The notes under the pieces were generated by a model, which saw only the letters and a program-made list of their open reading frames with translations, ran no database searches and was not told where the DNA came from. The translations under genes were made by a program, and so were the position numbers. Below, piece after piece: positions 1 through 5,960 of a DNA stretch of 64,000 nucleotides. Source of the stretch: Mycolicibacter terrae (lineage in GTDB: Bacteria > Actinomycetota > Actinomycetes > Mycobacteriales > Mycobacteriaceae); contig NZ_AP022564.1 of assembly GCF_010727125.1 (NCBI RefSeq), positions 992,001-1,056,000 of the forward strand, given 5' to 3'. The first letter of the stretch is position 1; each line of letters starts with the position of its first letter.

Positions 1-1
1 C

Positions 2-232
2 GTGCCGGGCCTGGGGTGGCTGGCCGGCAGTGTCATCTGCACGGCATTCGTGATCGGCTACCTGATCAGCCGGCTGGTGAGCCTGCCCGGCCTGCCGACG
101 CTGACCGGGCGGTGGGATCTCGCACCGGGCAACCTCGCGCTGGCCTGCGCCGGCGCGTTCCTGGCGGTGCATCTGACGGTGCTATCCGGAGTCAACGTGG
201 CATTCGGGCAGCGCAGGGCCTGGTACTGCTGA
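2..232 (+). CDS. C-terminal part of a membrane protein (partial)
   Basis: The reading frame is open from the left edge of the window, so this is probably the end of a longer gene, although a GTG lies at its first codon. The 76 visible residues hold two hydrophobic stretches (about residues 5-27 and 45-68) typical of transmembrane helices, and a short polar tail. The stop codon overlaps the ATG of the following oxidoreductase (TGATG), so the two are probably co-transcribed and translationally coupled. It may be a further membrane subunit serving that enzyme, but no family was recognised. Confidence 0.5.
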   Translation: MPGLGWLAGSVICTAFVIGYLISRLVSLPGLPTLTGRWDLAPGNLALACAGAFLAVHLTVLSGVNVAFGQRRAWYC

Positions 233-1719
233 TGACGCTCGACTATCCGGCTTGGCTGCGCATCGACCACTGGCTCAACGTGTTGTTCCTGACCCTGCTG
301 CTGCGCAGTGGCATCGAGATCCTGTCCACCCATCCGAAGCTGTACCGCCACGAAGACAGCGCACCCGGAACGCAGTGGGCCCAGTTCACCGGCAAGGTGA
401 TGCCGAAGAACAAGCTCTACGACACCTTGGACGAAGAGGAGGACTACCACCCGTTGATCGCGCTGCCGGGACACGCGCAGCTCGGCATGGGCCGGCATTG
501 GCATTTCGTCGCGGTCATCGGCTGGATCCTGGTGGGGTCGTCCTACTACATCCTGCTGTTCGCGACGGGGCAGTGGCACCGGTACTGGCCGTATTCCTGG
601 TCGATCTTCGCCGAGGCGTGGAACGACATCGTCACCTATCTCAGCTTCAACCTGCCGCCGCTGCTGCCGGGCGAACCACTGGACGCCATCCAGAAGCTGA
701 CCTACGCCGGTGTGATCTTCGGCCTGGCGCCGTTTCAGATCCTCACCGGCGCCGCGCAGTCGCCGGCGATCGAGGCCCGGTTCCCGAAGTATGTGCGGTT
801 GTTCGGCGGCCGGCAGTCCGCCCGCAGCCTGCACTTCCTCGGCTTGGCCGCGTTCGTGGTGTTCATCGCGATCCACCTGTCGATGGTGTTCTTCTGGGGC
901 TGGGGCCGGTTGACCGCGTTGATGATCTTCGGCGCGGTACGCAACATGACTCTCGCGACAGCACTGTCGCTGCTCATCATCGCGGTGATCGTCGCCGTCC
1001 ATGTCGCGGCGACGGTGTGGAGCCAGCGCAGCCCTGCGTCGGTGCGCCGCGTACTCGGTGCGGTGATCAGCGTGCCCCGCAAGGGCCTGCTTCGCCGGCT
1101 GGACTCCCGGCAGGATTACCCGCGGCGAGCGCTGTCGGCGGAGCACCGCGTCAACGGCAAGCCCCCGACCGCCGAGAACTACAAGGTGATGGCGGTGCAC
1201 AACTTCGTCGATTGGCGGCTGCGAGTCGGTGGGCTGGTGGAGCAACCGATGACGCTGGATCTGACCGGGTTGCGCGCACTGGGCGAACCGCAGACCCAGC
1301 GGGTGCTGCACAACTGCGTGCAGGGCTGGACGTCCATCGGCGAGTGGACCGGGCTACCGCTGGGCACCCTGGTGGATCTGGTGCGCCCGTTGCCACAGGC
1401 GCGCTACATCTGCTTTATGAGCATGCAGGACAACAGCACCGACGAACCGAGCGCGCACGGCGGCGGTCAGTTCTACGAGATCTTCGACCTGAAACTGGCC
1501 CACAAACCGCAGATGCTGTTGGCCTATGCGATGAACGGCGAGCCGCTGCCGATCAAGCACGGGGCGCCACTGCGACTACGGGCCGAGACGCAGGTGGGTT
1601 TCAAAATGGCCAAATGGATCAACCAGATCGAGTTCGTCGACGACTACGCCCATATCGGGAAGGGACGAGGTGGCTGGCGCGAAGACAACGTCTACTACGG
1701 CATGGACGGAGAGATCTAG
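232..1719 (+). CDS. Membrane cytochrome b / molybdopterin-binding oxidoreductase fusion (sulfite oxidase fold)
   Basis: A 495-residue protein. The N-terminal half (about residues 1-270) has several hydrophobic helices with histidines suited to haem ligation (GMGRHWHF, and a later IAIHLSMVF helix), like a cytochrome b561-type membrane domain. The C-terminal part (about 310-495) is an oxidoreductase molybdopterin-binding domain of the sulfite oxidase/YedY type; the cysteine in RVLHNCVQGW is the likely molybdenum ligand. Electrons would pass between the Mo site and the membrane haem within one polypeptide. The substrate is unknown. The ATG at 232 is chosen because it overlaps the upstream stop and because upstream in-frame residues look non-coding. 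The stop codon lies inside the target duplication of the adjacent insertion sequence, but the protein is intact. Confidence 0.85.
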   Translation: MTLDYPAWLRIDHWLNVLFLTLLLRSGIEILSTHPKLYRHEDSAPGTQWAQFTGKVMPKNKLYDTLDEEEDYHPLIALPGHAQLGMGRHWHFVAVIGWILVGSSYYILLFATGQWHRYWPYSWSIFAEAWNDIVTYLSFNLPPLLPGEPLDAIQKLTYAGVIFGLAPFQILTGAAQSPAIEARFPKYVRLFGGRQSARSLHFLGLAAFVVFIAIHLSMVFFWGWGRLTALMIFGAVRNMTLATALSLLIIAVIVAVHVAATVWSQRSPASVRRVLGAVISVPRKGLLRRLDSRQDYPRRALSAEHRVNGKPPTAENYKVMAVHNFVDWRLRVGGLVEQPMTLDLTGLRALGEPQTQRVLHNCVQGWTSIGEWTGLPLGTLVDLVRPLPQARYICFMSMQDNSTDEPSAHGGGQFYEIFDLKLAHKPQMLLAYAMNGEPLPIKHGAPLRLRAETQVGFKMAKWINQIEFVDDYAHIGKGRGGWREDNVYYGMDGEI

Positions 1720-1720
1720 A

Positions 1721-1745
1721 TGTACTCGGCAGTCACGTTGGTGAC
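1721..1745 (+). repeat. Left terminal inverted repeat of the IS481 element
   Basis: It begins TGTACTCGGCAG and matches the reverse complement of 2779-2803 at 22 of 25 positions. The flanking TCTAGA at 1715-1720 is the left copy of the target duplication. Confidence 0.88.
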
Positions 1746-2704
1746 AGTCGGCTGATTGGGGGTTGGCCTCCGATGGCTGAGTGGCGGCGTTGATTGTTGT
1801 AGTACTCGAGCCAGGGAGCAAGAGCTGCGCTTCGTGCGGCGTTGGTGGTGAAGACCTGGCGGTAGGCCCACTCGGTCTGCAGGGTGCGATTGAAGCGCTC
1901 CACTTTTCCGTTCTGCCATGGGCAGTAGGGCTTGATGAAGACGTGTTTGGCGCCGATCGCGGTGATGGTGGCGGCGACGTCGTTGGAGCGGCGATAGCTG
2001 AAGTGGTTGTCGGTGATGACGCGCTCGATAGTGATGCCGTGGGTGGTGAAGTATTGAGCTGCGCGCGCGAGAAACGCTCCGCAAGTGGCGCCCTTCTCGT
2101 CGGGCAGGATCTCCGAGTACGCCAGCCGAGAGTGATCGTCGATGGCCGAGTGCACGTAGTCGAACCCGATCCGGGCCTTCTTGCGTGTGGCGGTGTCACC
2201 GGCCTGGCGGCCATGGGCTTTCCATCCTCCGCCGTCGGGAATGCGTCCGATCTTCTTGACGTCCATGTGAATCAGCTCGCCGGGCCGGGCCCGTTCGTAG
2301 CGCACCGTGGTGGCTTTCGACGAGCGAATGAGCGCTCCGGTCAACGGGTCGCAGTCGCGTAGGTAGGCCACCTCGTGGCGGCGCAGGATCGCCGAGACCG
2401 TGCGTGCCGGCACCGCGAGTTCGGTACCGATCCAATCCTGGCCTCGACGGGAGGAACGACGCAGTTCGACCACGGCGGTCTCCACCGATGCGGCGGTGCG
2501 TCGCGGGCACCGGTGCGGTCGTGAGGACCGGTCGACGAGACCGGCCGATCCTTCGGTGAGATAGCGGTGGACCCATCGATAGGCGCATTGCCGTGATACA
2601 CCGAGTTCAGCGGCGACATGCGCGGGTTTGCGCCCGCCGGTCAGGATTCGATCGACCAGCAGTTGACGACCATGAACGGTCAAGCGGGCATTAGCGTGAG
2701 ACAC
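1733..2704 (-). CDS. IS481-family DDE transposase
   Basis: Integrase-fold transposase of about 323 residues. The N-terminus is a helix-turn-helix region (HVAAELGVSRQCAYRW). The catalytic core has the DDE triad: the first Asp in IHMDVKKIG, the second in ERVITDNHFSY, and the Glu in NGKVERFNRTL. The GTG at 2704 is preferred over the upstream ATG at 2743 because it gives the family-typical SHANARLTVHGR start and has a good GGAGG ribosome site five bases upstream. No frameshift or internal stop is seen, so it should be active. Confidence 0.93.
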   Translation of the reverse strand: MSHANARLTVHGRQLLVDRILTGGRKPAHVAAELGVSRQCAYRWVHRYLTEGSAGLVDRSSRPHRCPRRTAASVETAVVELRRSSRRGQDWIGTELAVPARTVSAILRRHEVAYLRDCDPLTGALIRSSKATTVRYERARPGELIHMDVKKIGRIPDGGGWKAHGRQAGDTATRKKARIGFDYVHSAIDDHSRLAYSEILPDEKGATCGAFLARAAQYFTTHGITIERVITDNHFSYRRSNDVAATITAIGAKHVFIKPYCPWQNGKVERFNRTLQTEWAYRQVFTTNAARSAALAPWLEYYNNQRRHSAIGGQPPISRLSPT

Positions 2705-2778
2705 GAGGACCTCCGAGTGTGTGAAGACGTCAGACATCTCCACTAAGCCCGGAGGTCCTCCCTTCTCGCACCGAAATC

Positions 2779-2803
2779 GTCAACAACGTCCCTGCCGAGT
2801 ACA
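2779..2803 (-). repeat. Right terminal inverted repeat of the IS481 element
   Basis: Read on the minus strand it begins TGTACTCGGCAG like the left end. It is followed outside the element by TCTAGA at 2804-2809, the right copy of the target duplication. Confidence 0.88.
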
Positions 2804-2810
2804 TCTAGAG

Positions 2811-3086
2811 GTGAGCGCCACCGCAGACGCAGAACCCCGCCCGGAACTGATCGATCTGGGCGACATCGCCCGCGACCGGGTGTCGGAGCTGGTGGCGGTG
2901 CGCGGAGGCAGTTGCGCGGCCTGCGAGGGAACCGAGTTCGAGGTCGGCCACGCGCTGTATCTGGGGTTCCTGTTCCTCGACGAGGACGACGACGCCTACC
3001 TGGTCGCCCTGACCTGCCGGAACCCGTCGTGCCCGCAACCGCGAACCGCGATCCGGTTGCGCTACAAGGAATTCCTGGCTAGTTAG
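2811..3086 (+). CDS. Conserved small cysteine-containing protein, function unknown
   Basis: A 91-residue soluble acidic protein. It holds two cysteine pairs, CAAC (about residue 32) and a later CRNPSC, spaced like a small zinc- or metal-binding ribbon. The GTG at 2811 is chosen because, with the insertion sequence removed, it would follow the upstream oxidoreductase stop directly and use the GGAGAG that now lies left of the element. Its original ribosome site has therefore been separated from it by the insertion. It ends 8 bp inside the 3' end of the convergent gene at 3079-3375. Function not recognised. Confidence 0.7.
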   Translation: MSATADAEPRPELIDLGDIARDRVSELVAVRGGSCAACEGTEFEVGHALYLGFLFLDEDDDAYLVALTCRNPSCPQPRTAIRLRYKEFLAS

Positions 3087-3375
3087 GCAGTTCTGGCCGG
3101 GCCAGGCCGAACCGCTCCACCAGATCGGCCACGCCACTCAACTCTTCGCACACCGCCTCGAAGCGGCGCTCGGCGTCGTCGTCGAGCAGACCGCGGCCGT
3201 GGTAATAGGCCAGCCGGCGCAGCCGCCCGGCCAGCGCGGTTCCCCACCGGATGCTCAAGTCGTAGATACGTTCGTCGTCGACCTTCGGCCGCTGCCCGAG
3301 TTCCCGCAGTGCGCGCACCTGCTCGGTGAGCACCGCGACGTCGTCGTCGATGCTGATCCGTTGCGTCGAGCTCAA
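3079..3375 (-). CDS. Conserved hypothetical actinobacterial protein, helical
   Basis: A 98-residue charged protein predicted largely helical, with no membrane segment and no recognised catalytic motif. The start is TTG at 3375, supported by a very strong AGGAGG ribosome site five bases upstream. Its 3' end overlaps the convergent gene at 2811-3086 by 8 bp. It lies downstream of the lipoprotein gene at 3401-4450 with a 25-bp gap and is probably its operon partner. Confidence 0.65.
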   Translation of the reverse strand: MSSTQRISIDDDVAVLTEQVRALRELGQRPKVDDERIYDLSIRWGTALAGRLRRLAYYHGRGLLDDDAERRFEAVCEELSGVADLVERFGLARPELPN

Positions 3376-3400
3376 TCGAACCTCCTGAAGAAAGCAGTTC

Positions 3401-4450
3401 TCACAATCGCGGCTTGGCGACGCTGACCACGACCGGCTGGCCCCGCAGGGTCAAATACACCCGGTCGGGGCCGATCGCCATGCCGGACAGGGGTGCGGAC
3501 CGGGCCGGCCCGGACGGTAGACCGGCCCGGTAGTCGATGACGCGCAGCATCGGGATGCTGCCGTGGGAAAAGCCGGTGAAGCTCGCCGACTCGAAAACGC
3601 TCACATCGGTCTCGGTGGCGGCATACACCCGGGTGGCGTCGGAGCCGAGATGGCGGATCGGCGAGGAGACCGGCGCCCGGCCGACCTCGCGCAAACCGTG
3701 CCCGCCGCGCCCGGATTCGACGGCGTACAGCGTGTCGCCGCCGGCGTCGGCCAGATAAACCCGGCTCACGGCCGTACCGTCTCCGGCGGCCGCGACGACC
3801 TCGGTGTGGTAGCTGCCGCGGTGCTCCGGCGGCGACTGTTGCTGGAACGGTTGCGCCTTGTAATAGGAGACTCCGGCCGGTCCGTAGACGTGGTATTCGA
3901 TGACGCGCCCGCGGTTGGCGCCGTCGATGACGCCGGTCGGGCCCGCGGCCACCTTTGCGGCCGGTAGTCGGCGCAGACCAAGCTCCTCGACCGGGGTGAC
4001 CGTCGAGCCGTCGGCGGACAGCGCGAGCAGTATCCGCATGCCCGAGTCCTCGGACAGGTAGGACGGCGCCGGCCCGGCGTCGATATCGCCGATCTGCCGC
4101 AGGCTGGTCAAATCGACCGCCGCGACCCGGCCGCGGGCCGGCTGCGGTACGAACACCGTCCGGTCATCGGCGCGGCTGATCTGGACGTTGCGCCCGGCGT
4201 CCAGCGGCGCCGAGAACCGCGTGTTGACGGTATCGGGGTCGTCGGCGTGATCGACCGCCGCCAGCCGGCCGTCGTCGGTGAGTGCGATGAGCGAATCGGT
4301 GCGATATGACCAGACCGGATCGCGCAGCGGTGTCTGTGCCTGCACTGAAACGGTTTCCGGCGCACTGTGCAACGACCGGCCCGGGGCTGAGCAGCCGGCG
4401 CACGCGAGCACGCCGGCGACCGCCGCGCCACACCAGGTCTGCCAGGTCAT
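3401..4450 (-). CDS. Secreted lipoprotein, probable beta-propeller
   Basis: A 349-residue protein with a short signal peptide (about residues 1-20) ending in ACAGC, a plausible lipobox, so it is probably anchored outside the cytoplasmic membrane. The rest consists of repeated short strand-rich units (for example DGRLAAVDHADD, GGDTLYAVESG, TRVYAATETDVSVF, DRVYLTLRGQP), as in six- or seven-bladed propellers. No catalytic residues were recognised, so a binding or surface role is likely. The ATG at 4450 gives the signal peptide directly; longer in-frame starts would destroy it. It is divergent from the PfpI gene at 4553. Confidence 0.72.
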   Translation of the reverse strand: MTWQTWCGAAVAGVLACAGCSAPGRSLHSAPETVSVQAQTPLRDPVWSYRTDSLIALTDDGRLAAVDHADDPDTVNTRFSAPLDAGRNVQISRADDRTVFVPQPARGRVAAVDLTSLRQIGDIDAGPAPSYLSEDSGMRILLALSADGSTVTPVEELGLRRLPAAKVAAGPTGVIDGANRGRVIEYHVYGPAGVSYYKAQPFQQQSPPEHRGSYHTEVVAAAGDGTAVSRVYLADAGGDTLYAVESGRGGHGLREVGRAPVSSPIRHLGSDATRVYAATETDVSVFESASFTGFSHGSIPMLRVIDYRAGLPSGPARSAPLSGMAIGPDRVYLTLRGQPVVVSVAKPRL

Positions 4451-4491
4451 TCCGCCGGGGTACCCCCGGTGCCGGCCGGCTACACCGGTCC

Positions 4492-4517
4492 GTTTGTGCA
4501 ACTGGGCCATCGGGTAT
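4492..4517 (+). promoter_or_regulatory. Predicted SigF-type promoter for the DJ-1/PfpI gene
   Basis: GTTT at 4492-4495 and GGGTAT at 4512-4517, separated by 16 bases, match the mycobacterial SigF pattern. Transcription should begin near 4524, giving a leader of about 29 nt with a GAGGGGAG ribosome site before the ATG at 4553. Confidence 0.7.
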
Positions 4518-4552
4518 GGGGGAGGTGTCCGTATCGCGGAGAGGGGAGTTCC

Positions 4553-5122
4553 ATGTCTGAATCGCAAGAGGGTCGCCGGGTCGCATTCCTGGTGGCACCC
4601 GAAGGCGCCGAGGAGGTCGAGCTGACCGAGCCGTGGCGGGCGGTTGCCGAGGCCGGCGCGTCCCCGGTGTTGGTGTCGACGACCACCGGGCCGGTTCAGG
4701 CCTTCAACCACCTGGACCGCGGCGGCGAGTTCGACGTGGACCGGGTGGTCGACGACGTCTCAGCGGACGACTTCGACGCACTGGTCCTGCCGGGCGGGGT
4801 GGCCAACCCGGACCAGTTGCGCACCGATGACCGTGCGGTCGCGTTCGTGCGGGAATTCTTCAACGCCGGCAAGCCGGTCGCCGTCATCTGCCATGGCCCA
4901 TGGACCCTGATCGAAGCCGGAGTCCTTGCCGGCCGGCGGATCACGTCGTGGCCGAGCCTGCGCACCGACATCATCAACGCGGGCGGAGACTGGGTGGACG
5001 AGGCGTTGGTCCGCTGCGATGGCGGGTCGTCGATCCTGCTGTCGAGCCGCAAGCCCGACGACCTGCCGGCGTTCTGCGATGCGTTGGTAGCCGAGCTGTC
5101 GGCGCAAGAGGTACCGCTGTGA
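4553..5122 (+). CDS. DJ-1/PfpI family protein (type 1 glutamine amidotransferase-like)
   Basis: A 189-residue cytoplasmic protein of the DJ-1/PfpI superfamily. The nucleophile elbow is VAVICHGPW with Cys at about residue 111, and the conserved Glu lies near the N-terminus (EGAEEVEL). Members act in protein or glyoxal detoxification or as stress-linked hydrolases; the specific reaction here cannot be told. The ATG at 4553 has a strong GAGGGGAG ribosome site. A SigF-like promoter precedes it, so it is probably a stress gene. The stop overlaps the GTG of the next gene (GTGA), which implies coupling. Confidence 0.88.
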   Translation: MSESQEGRRVAFLVAPEGAEEVELTEPWRAVAEAGASPVLVSTTTGPVQAFNHLDRGGEFDVDRVVDDVSADDFDALVLPGGVANPDQLRTDDRAVAFVREFFNAGKPVAVICHGPWTLIEAGVLAGRRITSWPSLRTDIINAGGDWVDEALVRCDGGSSILLSSRKPDDLPAFCDALVAELSAQEVPL

Positions 5123-5469
5123 CCGGCGAACCGATGCCGGTACCGGTCAAGACCGACGACCACCGCGCCCGGTTCTGGGTCAACTGGGTGGCGGCTGTGT
5201 TGACCGCCGCCGGGGCCGCCGTGGTGATGGTCTTCGCCACGGGTGCGGTGATGAGCACCGCCGCGTGCAGCACCGCCGAGTGCCCCGACCTCGGGCCCGG
5301 CGGCGTCGTCTTCGGCGTGTTGTATTACGGCGCTCCCGTCATCGCCGCGCTGACCATTCTGGCCTCGTTCTGGACGGCGGGGCGCCGGCGCGGATTCATT
5401 GTCCCGCTGGCGGGTTGGGTGCTGTTGGCCCTGGACCTGCTGGCCCTGGTCGTCGCGTTTCGGCATTGA
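5119..5469 (+). CDS. Small integral membrane protein, three predicted helices
   Basis: A 116-residue protein with an N-terminal cytoplasmic tail and three hydrophobic helices (about residues 19-42, 58-80 and 88-112). The first extracytoplasmic loop contains a CSTAEC cysteine pair that could form a disulfide. It overlaps the PfpI gene by four bases, so both probably respond to the same promoter. No family recognised. Confidence 0.65.
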   Translation: MTGEPMPVPVKTDDHRARFWVNWVAAVLTAAGAAVVMVFATGAVMSTAACSTAECPDLGPGGVVFGVLYYGAPVIAALTILASFWTAGRRRGFIVPLAGWVLLALDLLALVVAFRH

Positions 5470-5477
5470 GCCGCGGG

Positions 5478-5960
5478 CTATGACGTCAGGACTTGCGGCG
5501 CAAGCTCTTTGAGCATGGTGTTGGCCCAGTCCATCTGCCGTAACGTCTCCGGGTGGCACTGCGAGGCGAGCTCGAACAGACCGGTGTCGCGGGCGGCCTG
5601 GGCGCCCTGGGCGAGCAGCTCCCAGTCGACGGATACCGCGGCGGCGTGCAGATACACGCTGCGAAGGTCGACCAGCAGCAACAATCCCGGTTCGGGCCGC
5701 CGGCCCAGCACCACGCTGCTCATCTCCCGCACCGAAGAGAACATCCGTCCGATTCGCGGAGGCGAATCGGCCAGGCGCACTCCGTGACCCGACCCGGCCT
5801 GCGCGAGCCTGCGAACGTGATCGTCCGACCAGCCCGCCAGATCGGCGCACAGGTGGAAGACGTCGTGGTCGGCCTTGTGCCGCTCCCCGACGCGGCGGAA
5901 CCGTCTGCTCAGCGACGTTTCGGAGCGGTGCAGCTCCCGCAGCGCAAGGTCGAGTTTCAC
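5478..5960 (-). CDS. Hypothetical protein coupled to the molybdopterin oxidoreductase
   Basis: A 160-residue, mainly helical soluble protein. It starts at a GTG overlapping the stop of the molybdopterin oxidoreductase (GTGA), so the two are translationally coupled. Scattered His, Asp and Glu residues (RHKADHDVFH, DDHVRRL) leave a metal- or chaperone-type role open, but no motif is decisive. The context suggests a partner or maturation protein for the oxidoreductase; this is inference. Confidence 0.6.
   Translation of the reverse strand: MKLDLALRELHRSETSLSRRFRRVGERHKADHDVFHLCADLAGWSDDHVRRLAQAGSGHGVRLADSPPRIGRMFSSVREMSSVVLGRRPEPGLLLLVDLRSVYLHAAAVSVDWELLAQGAQAARDTGLFELASQCHPETLRQMDWANTMLKELAPQVLTS

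Larger units (their letters stand above)
1721..2803 (-). mobile_element. IS481-family insertion sequence, complete
   Basis: A 1,083-bp element bounded by 25-bp imperfect inverted repeats beginning TGTACTCGGCAG, with 3 mismatches between the ends. It is flanked on both sides by TCTAGA (1715-1720 and 2804-2809), read as a 6-bp target duplication. Because TCTAGA is itself palindromic, the inverted repeat could alternatively be drawn longer. The element carries one intact transposase on the minus strand. It landed exactly between the stop codon of the upstream oxidoreductase and the start of the downstream gene. Intact ORF and ends suggest recent insertion. Confidence 0.9.

Noticed and set aside
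1733..2743. Longer transposase start at the ATG at 2743
   Set aside because: The GTG at 2704 has a strong ribosome site and matches the conserved IS481 N-terminus.
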